A stretch of 64,000 bases of DNA from Dysidea avara (taxonomy: Eukaryota > Porifera > Demospongiae > Dictyoceratida > Dysideidae), in contig NC_089275.1 in NCBI RefSeq assembly GCF_963678975.1, positions 33,119,116-33,183,115 of the forward strand, given 5' to 3'. The notes below the pieces were generated by a model, which worked only from the letters and a program-made list of their open reading frames with translations, did not search any database and was not told the DNA's origin. The position numbers and the translations under genes were made by a program. Each line of letters begins with the position of its first letter. The stretch's first letter is position 1. Shown piece by piece: positions 54,520 through 64,000 of this stretch.

Positions 54520-55360
54520 GCTTTAATTTGGAAGGGAGGATAATAATGTCTCAACACGAAGTAGGTGATGGTGCAACTAGTCGTGTGTATGTGGGAACCT
54601 TAGATGGTGTTACTGTTGCTGTTAAGCAGCTTAAGTTGCACACTCCCCGATTGGCATCAGCATTAATCCAGGCTTATGAGCAGCTTTTTAAGCTGAAGCA
54701 TGACAACATTGTTCAGGTATTTGGTATTTGTCCTACAAATGGTTACATTGTTATGGAATATTGTCACACAATACTTCATAATCACATACCCAGAACCTTG
54801 GGTGATTTATTGACGCACCGGCTATGGTGACGATTTGCCTGTTGAACACAGAATTATGGCCCTTAGTGATATTGCAGAAGGTTTACAGTACCTTCACTCT
54901 AATGATCTAGTGCATGGTGACATTAAACCACACAATGTACTGGTGGCAGGATCAGAACAGTAGTTTTTGTTTAAAATTACTGATTATGCCTGTTACAAAT
55001 ACAAAACTGCTAATCAATTTTCTTCCTGGTCAACTTCTCTCAAACAGCTAATGACACCAGGGTATTTGGCACCAGAATTGATAAGTGATGTAGGTAGCTA
55101 TTTACACCCAACTAAAGCCTCAGACATATATTCGTTTTCTATCTTGGCTTATGAAGTAGCCTTTATTCGTGAACCATGGCCAGCTGTCAACATGCAATTA
55201 ATTGAATCTGTTAGAAGAGGCATTAGACCTGTTGTTCCAAACAATGCTTCAACATTTATTTCCTCATTATTACAGAACTGTTGGAAGCATGATAGCTCAT
55301 CACGCCCAAGTGCTTTGTATGTGTCACAGTCCATCCAAGATTACCTGGAATTATCATCTC
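54520..55360 (+). other. Protein-kinase domain of the composite gene
   Basis: Glycine loop VGDGATSRVYVG, catalytic lysine in VAVKQLKL, hinge region IVMEYCH, catalytic loop VHGDIKPHNVLV (HGD for HRD, with Asp kept), metal-binding segment KITDYA (for DFG, Asp kept), APE-like GYLAPEL, then SDIYSFSILAYEV (subdomain IX), CWKHDSSSRPSA (subdomain XI Arg). HGDIKP and the CW...RP ending point to the tyrosine-kinase-like/RIPK-type group. A frameshift near 54815 and a TAG at 54961 lie between the loop and the activation segment. Key residues survive, so the ancestor probably was an active kinase or scaffold. Confidence 0.8.
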
Positions 55361-55849
55361 CACAAATTTTTGTTAAAGATATCAGTAACATAAATCCTGG
55401 CCAGAGTCAGAATCAATCGGCTGCTAATAGTGTTGTGATACATCACTCAATAATAGACAACGTTGCAAGTACTGCTTTATTAAGCGAACAGATAATCCCT
55501 ATACCTAACTCAAATTTCTCTGTGTCTGCTAAAGATGGAGGGTCTCAGACACTATTTGGTGATGTATCTTCCATTCATTCGGACAATAATGGAGCAAGCT
55601 TTAATTCTAACACACAAGGTAATGAAATACCACAAGATAGTCATCGTGTTACTGCTGACTTATCAGAATCTCCTTCAGATTCTTTACTCTCTACCCACAA
55701 CGATTATGCTCTGGAATACAATGAGTGTGTAGCTCCTTCAGAATCATCAACGGATGGTTTTGATTCTATTAGTAAGCAAGTATTATGCAGCTCTGATCCT
55801 AGTACAGTAGTTTCACCACTACAGATATCCAGGACCAAAGTGTGATTTC

Positions 55850-57100
55850 CCAACATATTAGCTGCTCAGATGTGATAAGTGGTGATGATATAGAAAAGAT
55901 TAAGACTGCCCTAAATGTCAGAGAATTAAAAGAGTTTCAAGTACAGTGCATTAATGCAGTTCAGCAAGGAAGGGATGTAATATTAGTTCAACCAACTGGC
56001 TCGGGAAAGTCATTGTGTTTTATTTTCTGGAAAAGTTTAATCCTGGAAAAGTTTGTATTGTTGTTGAACCAGTGGTGGCAATAATTAATAACCAAGTAGA
56101 AGCATTGGAAAGGAAAGGCATAGATGCTGTAGCATTAGGTAGGGCAGCAGAAACAAAGAAGAGGTCATCAAACTTTAAGCGTGTGTTTTACAGTTCCAAT
56201 CTTCCTACTCTGGCATTTTGTACTCCTGAGTATCTATTCGGTGCACCGAGTAATGACTCTTTCTCAGGGTCAAGTGGTCAATCCCATTTGTTGCCTGAAA
56301 TTCAGGACAAGATTTCTATGGTAATTATAGATGAAGCCCATAAAATCTTTGACTGCATGCCAGATTATTGCCCAGCTTTTGATGAAATGAAGCAATTACG
56401 CAAACTTCTGTGCCCACTTGTTGCAATGTCTGCAACATTAACAAGCTCATAGGTGAATACTCTAAAGCGAGAGTATTTAAGAAGCGATCTGTGTCTTGTA
56501 CTAACTAAAGGAGTACACCGAGACAATTTGCAGCTATATACGTATGCAACACTACAGGCGCCGAAAGCTAAACAGCTTAGGAGAAGGCATGGTGGATGAT
56601 CCTGATAGCGACAAAGAAAATAACGATGATATATCCATTTTGAGCAATGATATTTCAGCTAGTGTATATACATCTATGTGGGCAGACAGCATGAGTAGGA
56701 TTAGCTCATTGTTTGAAGGTCACTCATCAGTGCCCTACTTAGATTTTGTTTAGGATGTTGAGGAAGTTGCTAGTATTTTAGGCCAAAGCAATATTAAAGT
56801 GGGTAAGTATACTGGAGAAATGCAGATAGATGACCAAAAAATGGCAGACATAAAGTTTTTACATGGTGAAATATCAGTGTTAGTAGCAACTGAATCTTAT
56901 GAACTAGGAGTTGATAATCCTAATGTCAGTCAGATTATTAGAATTGGCTGCCCCCGTAATCTGGGTGTGTTCTTGCAAGAAGTAGGTCGTGCAGGTAGAA
57001 AGCTAAATAGTACAGCGAAAGGATTGCTACTTTTCAATGAATACATTGATGATAAGCATTTGGGTCAGTGGTTGAAATCTTCACTGGGTCCTAAAGGAGA
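55850..57100 (+). other. RecQ-like DEAH-box helicase domain of the composite gene
   Basis: Q-like lead-in LKEFQVQCINAVQQGRDVIL, Walker A VQPTGSGKSLCF, motif Ia IVVEPVVAIINNQVEAL, TPEYL, Walker B MVIIDEAHKIFD, motif III MSATLTS, then the second RecA lobe: GKYTGEM, SVLVATESYELGVD, PRNLGVFLQEVGRAGR. The last blocks match RecQ motifs V and VI (GID.P....H...P.....Y.QE.GRAGR). ATP-driven strand unwinding is the expected activity. The zinc-binding and winged-helix RecQ regions were not recognised; the following CMVCEH Cys pair may be part of one. Confidence 0.82.
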
Positions 57101-58009
57101 AGATCCGGCATTTAAAGCAGTGAAGTTGAGCATTCTTGATACATACACCAAAGCTTGGTGGTTCATTTATTCGATTTATAATGGGAAATGCTTATCTCGA
57201 GCTCTTGCTTACTTTTATGGCGGTGTCAATGATAACAATCCACCAACTTGCTTTCTGGCTAATAGTCCTCTGTGCATGGTATGTGAACATACTGAAGAAA
57301 TTTGTGAAGTTAGCATAGACATTAAAGATTTCTTGTTAGTGTTGCTGAATACTATCAAACAGCTATGTACAACTGGTTTTGCAGGTGTGACCAAAACCCT
57401 ACTGATATCTGTTTTGCTTGCCAACAATGAGAAGTACATTCATACATTTGTGGTTTTAACAGATATATTTGATAGCGAAGACACTTGTTGGGGGTCCGGC
57501 ATATCTATTAATGGCACAGCAATGTCACAATCTGCTTGGCACAAAGTATTGTATGTAGCAGTACATCTCTGTTTGATTGATTTGAACTTTACATTCAGAC
57601 CATTTGAAAACCACTACGAAGTGCACAGAAATATATTCTGTCTTCTGCAGGAAATGAGTTTTTGCAAATTCCAGGAGCAATTATGTCACTAGATCCACAT
57701 GCTTGCTTTATTGATAGAATTCTAGGTGTCACACAAAGAGTTTCTAAAAGATGCAATCAAAATCATGGTAAGCAACTGAAACCACGTATAGTAGCTGCAT
57801 TGGAAGAATGCCAAGAAGAAGGAACTGTGGATGACTTGAAATTGATTGGTTTTGAACGTGAAAATGATACGTGCATATTTTTCAAGGATTGCTTTTCTCT
57901 TCCATGTGCAACAAAAGATCCACATTATCTCCTTGAATCCATTCAGTTATCACGCACTCAAGCTGGTATTAAAGAAATGTCAGCTGTGATTGATGGGGTC
58001 ACAATGAAT

Positions 58010-59420
58010 CTTATGTGCAATCGATCATACTGTTCTGGTGTGAAAATGTGTGGAGCAGATGATTGTACTTATACAGTGTCCACCAAACAAAGGGTGAACA
58101 GATGCAAAGCACACCCAAAAATGGGTCTTTAGCAAACTGGTCCTTGTAGTTGCTATATTGCATACTTTTACCCACTAGATCCCAAAGAGGATGGGAGACA
58201 TTGGTTTGTGGTGATAAATGCAGAAAGCACTACTGCAGGTGACTTACATAATCACCTGCCACCATCAGAATGGAAACTTCCCCCGAAAATGATTAGTGAT
58301 ATTGTTGATGCAACAAAACGAAACATCCAGCTAACACCTAAAGAAATACAAAAAGGTGCTGGAATGGACTACAGACCAATGCAGGTGTCATTGGCTGCAT
58401 CTCACATTGGCAGAATACGAGCTGCTGTGAAAAAGAGTAGGCGTGATGTAGACAAGGTTGATCATGAAAAAGTAAATCCTTTTACAATAATTGCTAATTG
58501 CATCTTTTCCATCAATTAAAGAACGAGTAGACCAGAGTAATGCATCTGATATACAAGGAATTGATGACATGGTTGGTAAGTACCAACTTGATGGTGATGA
58601 CACTTACTCATTCGGAAGAGATAGACAATTTGCTTGGTTTCAAGCCCCATTTCAAGCATACCATTGGGCAAAAGTAGACGTTTTATTTGTAGATATTGAC
58701 TATACAGGGTGCCACCATTTTCCTTACCTTTTGAATGTTGTGTGTAAGAACACCGTGTTGCAGCAGTACATGGCTTGTGGCAGGGTGCTACTAAATCGTC
58801 AAGATGGTGCATCTATAGGGAAAGCCTTGTCTAAATTAGAGTGCAATATTAAAACCTTGTACAAGGAATACAACATCTCAAGAGATCAAAGGAAATTTTA
58901 TTAGATTTTGACGAGGCTGAATCTAATGCTTTTGTTGAAGCTTTTGGCAAGGAAATAGGAAATATTTTGCGAGGGTGCTCAGTGCATTTTTTTTGCTCGG
59001 CAATGCGTGTGGAAAAGCTGGTAAATTTGTCAACTTCCTCGCAGGGATATCACATTTTTATGTCAATTGCTAAAAAGATACCTGATGAACCTTCACCAGA
59101 TACTGTGATGAAGGCATTTGATGTGTTGTGTGGCTTAAAGTCTTTTGAAATATTTTCTTCCCAATTACCACCTGATTTAAAGTCGTTAAAAGCGAATAAT
59201 GTTGACACTAGCAAATGGGGAGATACACAAACCTGGGTAGACTGGTGGAGTCGGCCACAGATTTAAAAAAAAACTAACTGTGGCATTTAGTTCAATTTCT
59301 ATAGAAGATTGGCAAGATCTTCCAGATACCAATAATCCTGTTGAATCAATTAACAGACACAGCACTCCAGAGAATGTAAAATCAGTCTCTTTGAAACCTC
59401 TTATTGAACATTTTTATCTG
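58010..59420 (+). other. Zinc finger and Mutator-type DDE transposase domain
   Basis: A finger with CGADDC and RCKAH (C2-CH, FLYWCH/WRKY-GCM1-like) precedes the transposase, as in many Mutator-like proteins. HNHLPP and TPKEIQKG are typical of that region. The catalytic core shows VLFVDIDYTGCHHFPYLL (first Asp), then LLDFDEAESNAFVEAFG (second Asp) with CSVHF (C-x2-H), and DTNNPVESINRHS carrying the catalytic Glu, the TNN..ES pattern of MULE transposases. Frameshifts near 58500, 58890 and 59270 break it. It would have cut and joined the element's own ends. Confidence 0.75.
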
Positions 59421-59569
59421 GAAGACAGAAGAATAGCTGTAATGCAAATTGCTTCTTCTGCAAACGTAACAATTTCATATCAAGCAAATCCCAGAAAAAG
59501 AAGACGTCGCCCTGCAAAGCCTCCAGAGAAGAAAGCCTCATTAAGTTCAGTTCCTAAGGGAACCAAAGC

Positions 59570-59760
59570 AATTGGATGCAGAGTAAATGTAGAATTTTAT
59601 GAAGGAGAAGAAGGGGAAAGTTATCAAACTACTAAGTGGTACAAGGGCACAATTGTTGCATACAGTAAGAGGGGACATGTTGTTCTTTCGATGGATATGG
59701 TCCAGAACATAATGAAACAATAAAGCAACTGAAGAAGTCAGTAGAGAAGGGAGAGGTTCG
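59570..59760 (+). other. Tudor-like C-terminal segment of the composite gene
   Basis: GCRVNVEFYEGEE, TTKWYKGTIVAYSKRGHVV and, after a one-base slip near 59682, SFDGYGPEHNETIKQLKKSV. The pattern V.V.F......WYKG.I......G...V.FDGY resembles Tudor/chromo-barrel folds that read chromatin or methylated partners. Assignment is by pattern only. Confidence 0.5.
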
Positions 59761-60400
59761 GTTACTGTAGACTATAGACTAGTGTACGTGCGTGTATTTT
59801 TACTTCTAGTCAACATATACTTATAACTCATTGTTCACTATCTTTTCTGATTTATGATTTGATGTAATTTTTAACTTTAAATTTGGTTGCTGTAAGCTAT
59901 AGACTACTGCACATGCATGTTTGTCATTTATTACTTTACTCTTGTTTATTGTATCTTGTCTGTAGCTTCAGTGTTATTTGTCTGATTCATGATTTGTTGT
60001 AAATTTTATTAATTTAGAAACATTTTTTTAACAGAGGTCTATACCAATTGTGCAGCTGTATAAACATGATGAATAGCTATAGTTATAATATAATAATTGC
60101 AAGACTCCAATATACATGCAACATAACAATAACAGTATACGCCATTGACCACTTTCTGACTAATTTCAGCATTAGGCCATGGCCAGCCAAAATTCATTTT
60201 GTTTGAACATATTTTCAATGGAGAAGCCGTGCATTGATTGCCCTTGGCCTCTGCTAATGGATGGTGGTGTGTTTAGTATTACATTAATTTAAGTTAATTG
60301 TGGGAGGGCTGAGCATTGATAACAGAGACGACCAGGAAATTCAGAAATTATCATTATAATTGTAAGATTCATATGCATGAGCATAGTACAATGATTAGTT
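59761..60400. other. 3' region of the composite gene; no gene seen
   Basis: Starts with an imperfect duplication (GACTATAGACTAGTGTACGT and GCTATAGACTACTGCACATG, about 130 bases apart). The rest is AT-rich and unassigned. Confidence 0.6.
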
Positions 60401-60790
60401 ACAAATTAAATTAGAATGTAAGTAAGTAAGTAAGTAAGTAAATTAATTAAGTATAAGTAATTATGTATAGAAGAGATCACTGGTGTACAAGTGTAGAGAA
60501 CTGTTGTAGAGTTGGTGCAATGACAGTGACACTTGGTAAAGCATTCCACTGAGGGATTACTCGTGGAGATGAACTTGTAGCTATTAACTGTTGAAGATAT
60601 TGTAATAAATCTTTTGTTGTGACCTCTAGTGATAAGAGAGTTATTAATCATGCATTCTGGGAGTGAAATGTCCAATAAACCTTTTAAGATTTTATAAAGA
60701 ACACATAGAGACCGAATATCTCGTCTCTTCTTCAAGCTGTCCCACTGTAAAGTTGATAACATTTCACTAACACTGCTGTATCTGTTAATT
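60401..60790 (-). pseudogene. LINE ORF2 C-terminal fragment with TAAG tail
   Basis: Minus strand MLSTLQWDSLKKRRDIRSLC, LYKILKGLLDISLPECM and NSLITRGHNKRFITISSTVN match the L.W..L..RR....LC..YKI....LP pattern of LINE C-termini. A frameshift follows before the usual SF.PR. The 3' tail is a (TAAG)n microsatellite at 60419-60442. Confidence 0.75.
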
Positions 60791-61325
60791 GGTTGAGAAT
60801 TCTTTAAAGTGCAGCTTAAAATTAATGTGTTTCTATGATTCCATAATCTGACATTAAAAGTGCTGATGTATGGAGGAAGGTGATGCAGAATTAATATTTT
60901 AACCTATGGCAGTTTCCAAATCTTGTGCAGTATGTGGTAAATTTATAATTGTTCATATAGTGTTGAAATGATCAGATGGTTCTTAAGGCTATAAAAACCT
61001 CAAATCATCAAGTACATTAATGATATTAATTGTATAAGTTAATTTGTTATGTGTAGCCCTAAGTTAAATGTATTCCAGAGTGATGATTATATATGCAAAG
61101 CTGAGAGCAGACTTGAATACTTTATTATATAACTATAGAAGTGGCTAATAGTATAACTACATGCTTTGTAGCTATATATATATACATATATATAATTTAT
61201 AGTGCTATAGCTATAGGCTGAAAACATATAATCATGCATGGCATCATGAGAAATTCATATAGGTTGTGTCTGCATGCATCATGGTATGTGAATGATGGGA
61301 TACAATCAGCTATAGCTATATATAA
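60791..61325. other. No recognisable feature
   Basis: AT-rich with scattered TATAGCTATA palindromes (61140-61325). No gene or repeat array. Confidence 0.55.
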
Positions 61326-61585
61326 ATGCAGGTCACCATGATCTCAGCGAATGCTCTATCTTTTGGGCTAAAGAAATGCAGGTAGCCATGATCTCAGCAA
61401 ATGCTCTATCTTTTGGGTTAAAGAAATGTAGGTCGCCATGATCTCAGCAAATGTTCTATCTTTTGTGTTAAAGAAATGCAGGTCGCCATGATCTCAGCAA
61501 ATGCTCTATCTTTTGGGTTAAAGAAATGAAGGTCGCCATGATCTCAGCGAATAGCATTTCCTTTGAATAAAAGAAATGCAGGTGG
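61326..61585 (-). repeat. 50-bp tandem array, inverted relative to the left array
   Basis: Five units of exactly 50 bases. On the minus strand each reads TTGCTGAGATCATGGCGACC, then TGCATTTCTTTAACCCAAAA, then GATAGAGCAT. This aligns position by position with the unit at about 54118-54167 (TTGCTGAGATCACCGCGACT...CTTTAAACGAAAGG). The first four units are nearly identical; the last (61545-61585) has CCTTTGAATAAAAG, closer to the left array. Confidence 0.9.
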
Positions 61586-61589
61586 TGGG

Positions 61590-62200
61590 GACTATTATAC
61601 GGAACGGAACGGAATCATGGACTAATTTGCGGAACGGAACACTTTCGAATACACTACCAGTATACACCTGGTTTAATAATGCTGAAACATAACTACGTGA
61701 CCGCAGCGTCTGTAGATCAAGAAGGCGCTACACAATCTCCATGGTAACAGGTTGAAACTGCCATCAATAGGTGAATGGAATGGATCGAGGCTCCACACAG
61801 TTTTATGATAAGAAGCTGTCTAGATATGCAATTCGTTGTGGGATTTGTGGTGCCCTAAGCTAGTCTCGCGTACCCAGACCACTATTGTGACCTTTGGCCA
61901 CATAAAAAAGAAAAAAAATGAGTATTGGTCTGCCTACGCCTAGTGGTGCCAGTCCAGTTTAAGCTGTCCAGTTTCGGAGGCTATGATTGCAGCATAGATA
62001 GCTCTATGGATAGCTAATACACGAATATTTCATGTTCATGTATTACCTATGGTTGCAGTAGTGCAGGTCTTGGAGGCTCGTATTTATTTTTACGGAAGTG
62101 CTGAAGGTGTTAGCTAACTATTTGAATCATAAATGACGGCACTTCACGGGTTATCAATCTCACGTACAAATAACTTAAAGCATAGATAGCATACGCCGGA
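61590..62200. other. Unassigned, with MITE-like ends
   Basis: ACGGAACGGAACGGAA at 61600-61615 resembles the arms of the 40170 element. CTAGTCTCGCGTACCCAGAC at 61861 with a decayed partner near 61945 is a relative of the 47568 hairpin. No coding region. Confidence 0.5.
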
Positions 62201-62208
62201 ACCAGGGG

Positions 62209-63001
62209 CGGATCCAGGACCTGGCAAGGGGAGGGGCACAAACAGGCCAAGTTGTAGGTGGTTAGGAAGAGTCAGATTCTGTTGTTAGTTGCTGCATTTT
62301 TGTGCAGCAAATAATGCACCTCTTAGTAGTATCTCACTGTTGATTTTTACCATTTTTGCCTTTGTGAAGTCTTAAAAACTGTTTAAATAGCTCTGAATGT
62401 CTTAAACAACAGCAACACGATAATTATTTTAGAGGCGCTTAGTACGCACGAAGGTGTAGGGTGACAATTTCATAGCTAGTTTGAGTTTGGTTCGCTTTGG
62501 TTTCAGGTGAATTTGTAATAAATGCTAATAAATGTGCATATTTTCATGAGTTATATAAGCTGATCTTGGCCTGACATACACTGTGCAAAAAGAGGGATAT
62601 AATATGGTATTTCCAGTGGCTTATTGAATACAAATAAGCCTTAATATAAATCCTGTATTATACTCATTTTATACTTTAGTATAATCCATACTATACTATT
62701 GCATCTATGGTTTCAGTTTATTAACCACATTACCTTAAATAGCTTATATCTAGTATAATGCCCACACTATACCATCATATATATGGTTTCAGTATATTTA
62801 ACACATTAACTGAAGTCTTACATGAGATTGTTAGTATAATACAGGTTATACCAAGCTTTTTTGTATTCAATAAGCCACTGGAAATACCATCTTATATCCC
62901 TCTTTTTTCACAGTGATAAAGTTGTAGAAGTAGCTATGGCTCCTCCACAAGGTCACTGGGGGGGGCATTTGCCCTAAATGCCCCATCCTGGATCCGCCAT
63001 T
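62209..63001. mobile_element. MITE-like element, TIR GGGCGGATCCAGG
   Basis: Left end CAGGGGCGGATCCAGGACCT and right end with inverted AATGGCGGATCCAGGAT. CAGGG at one end suggests hAT, but I could not find a matching 8-bp duplication. It contains the 337-bp element at 62579-62915. Confidence 0.55.
62579..62915. mobile_element. 337-bp MITE, TIR CACTGTGNAAAAAGAGGG
   Basis: About 60-bp inverted ends (CACTGTGCAAAAAGAGGGAT... and CACTGTGAAAAAAGAGGGAT...), both with TTCCAGTGGCTTATTGAATA, flanked by ATA at 62576-62578 and 62916-62918. Non-coding and AT-rich inside. A 3-bp duplication fits Harbinger-type elements only loosely, because their usual target is TWA. Confidence 0.8.
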
Positions 63002-63460
63002 GGGCACTGGGTATAATCAACCATGCATATGCTTAAAAGGTCAATTGTGGATTCATATATTGTCATAGTAACGAAGTTTTAATTGTGGGATTAGCCGTTG
63101 CTGTTACAAATTTTGTCAGATTTTAGCACTTTCCTGATTTAGAGACCATTGTGCTTTATGAAACGATATCTCTCTCCCGTGAAAGGTCAGATTATAAGGG
63201 TACTTTAATCGCTGCATCGTCAGTTCTTATGGTCACTTTGGTTATAGCTATTTCTTCCAGATTAACAGTATGTCAAACTATGTCTATATGTTCACCATTG
63301 ACTAAGAATTAATTACACGGTCAGTGTAAATAGCTATGCAGCAGTCCCCCAGTGGTGTATGAAAATGTGCTTATATTTCGAGCCATTATAATTATTGATG
63401 ATTATATAAAGATACAAGATTAAAATGAATGATCACAATTCATGAGAGGACATGTAACAA
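63002..63460. other. No recognisable feature
   Basis: AT-rich spacer between the MITE pair and the Ulp1/PHD gene; nothing supportable on either strand. Confidence 0.55.
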
Positions 63461-63465
63461 GTATG

Positions 63466-64000
63466 TCAGTTATCAGCCACTGGTCGACCATCAGTGCACA
63501 GCCAAACCATCTTATGCTGCCACGCTTCTTTGGGTACTTGAATACATATATTTGCATGGTACCACTCCTGGCACTCGGAACATTCGACCATTGACGCCTC
63601 ACTGATTTCTGGCATTCGGCAAAAACAGTAAACTTTAATTGATTGTGTATTTGTAACCTTTGTTGCTTTTAATCTTCGAGTGTGTGTTATCGGAAACTCC
63701 TCAATTCTTTCTACCTCAAAACATTTTATCAAGTGTTGTCTCATTAATGGTTGGTTATAAAAGATCAACTCTGGTTGCTTGCCAAAGCATAATGAGGTAG
63801 CAAATGCAATAGAAAATAAGCCGCAATCACTTGTTCCACTTTGCCGTTGAATATCCACAAAGTGGACATTAATCTGTCTGAATTGGGTCTTCATAATGCA
63901 TGCTATTTGATGCTGGACATTTTCTGACAATTGCCAGTATAGACTGTCGTAAACAAAAACGTTTGGTTCTTTTGTTTCAATTGTTGAAATTGTAAGCCAG
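63466..64000 (-). CDS. Ulp1-type (C48) protease with C-terminal PHD finger, partial
   Basis: Open to the window edge on the minus strand, so the N-terminus is missing. The visible part starts WLTISTI and EPNVFVYDSLYWQL, then RQINVHFVDIQRQSGTSDCGLFSIAFA. The Asp of VYDS, the Gln of QRQSG and the Cys of SDCG correspond to the catalytic Asp, oxyanion Gln and nucleophile of Ulp1/SENP proteases. The His should lie just off the edge. After a linker comes a PHD-like finger: VYCFCRMPE, MVECSECQEWYHANIC, MVWLC. Ulp1-PHD proteins of this kind are multi-copy in sponges and cnidarians and are usually parts of DNA transposons. No lesion is visible here. A host SUMO protease is less likely because of the PHD tail. 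Confidence 0.75.
   Translation of the reverse strand, partial: WLTISTIETKEPNVFVYDSLYWQLSENVQHQIACIMKTQFRQINVHFVDIQRQSGTSDCGLFSIAFATSLCFGKQPELIFYNQPLMRQHLIKCFEVERIEEFPITHTRRLKATKVTNTQSIKVYCFCRMPEISEASMVECSECQEWYHANICIQVPKEAWQHKMVWLCTDGRPVADN

Larger units (their letters stand above)
54369..59760 (+). pseudogene. Composite kinase / RecQ-like helicase / Mutator-type transposase gene
   Basis: One long gene read through in a single direction. Exon 1 is ATGTCACAAG (54369-54378), then an intron with GTGAGC donor and CATACAAG acceptor (to about 54439), giving MSQGVPARKKRR, a basic tract. The order is: kinase domain (54520-55360), Ser/Asn-rich linker (to 55820), helicase (55850-57100), a conserved helicase-associated region (to 57960), Cys/His finger (58010-58110), DDE transposase (58200-59420) and Tudor-like end (59570-59760). 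Lesions: TAG at 54961, 56450, 56751 and 58130, and frameshifts near 54815, 55820, 56025, 56575, 57655, 58500, 58890, 59270 (A run) and 59682. The collinear domain text across all of them shows one former protein of about 1,750 residues. I know no described gene with this combination. Confidence 0.75.

Noticed and set aside
54961-58132. TAG as a sense codon or programmed readthrough
   Set aside because: The same gene also has about nine frameshifts, and other genes nearby use TAG normally, so decay or sequencing error is simpler.

Overview
The window looks like repeat-saturated nuclear DNA of an invertebrate animal, most likely a sponge. It is AT-rich, its genes have introns (the clear ones are 51-62 nt), and it carries animal transposon families: a THAP/DDE transposase, CR1-like LINEs, hAT and Tc1/mariner-like MITEs, a Ty3/gypsy element and tRNA-derived SINEs. 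No rRNA, tRNA, CRISPR or bacterial operon was seen. The species cannot be named from the sequence. The only intact long gene is an uncharacterised 321-residue membrane protein at 24949-25914. Nearly every other reading frame is a mobile-element gene, usually broken.

Left part (1-8.6 kb): MITEs, then a decayed THAP/DDE transposon (4.57-8.59 kb, minus-strand transposase, converging PHD-finger ORF). A 2,081-bp element with about 310-bp terminal inverted repeats and a 3-bp target duplication sits inside one of its codons. That element encodes a nuclease-like/CXC-domain protein.

Middle part (8.6-24.3 kb): a 14.8-kb nest. A TA-flanked element (copy A, 8876-23644) has swallowed a foldback element with a 9-bp duplication, a 5.3-kb TA element, and a 6.2-kb TA element that holds another TA element and a hAT element. 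The innermost cargo in two places is a 4.7-5.1-kb satellite-bearing unit with Helitron-like ends. A second, inverted copy of the outer element (copy B, 36060-38910) lacks most of these insertions and serves as an internal empty site that fixes their boundaries. The nest is flanked by inverted copies of one exon.

27-39 kb: a minus-strand Ty3/gypsy element (27470-38920, ACCA duplications) inserted into an older repeat-encoded 'RPDG' protein gene. Its right LTR was later split by a 4.1-kb TATA-flanked element, a SINE and copy B, which itself carries a truncated LINE.

39-49 kb: LINE tails, a 3.2-kb element with about 290-bp inverted repeats and a 9-bp duplication, hAT MITEs, an 8-unit minisatellite and SINEs.

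49.2-61.6 kb: probably the most novel part. A decayed 5.4-kb gene joins a protein-kinase domain, a RecQ-like helicase, a zinc finger, a Mutator-type DDE transposase and a C-terminal Tudor-like segment. It is preceded by a roughly 600-bp array of 50-bp repeats, split by a full-length CR1 LINE, and followed by a related array in inverted orientation. This suggests one very large transposon whose ends are tandem-repeat arrays. The right end of the window holds further MITEs and the C-terminus of a Ulp1-protease/PHD-finger protein that runs off the edge.
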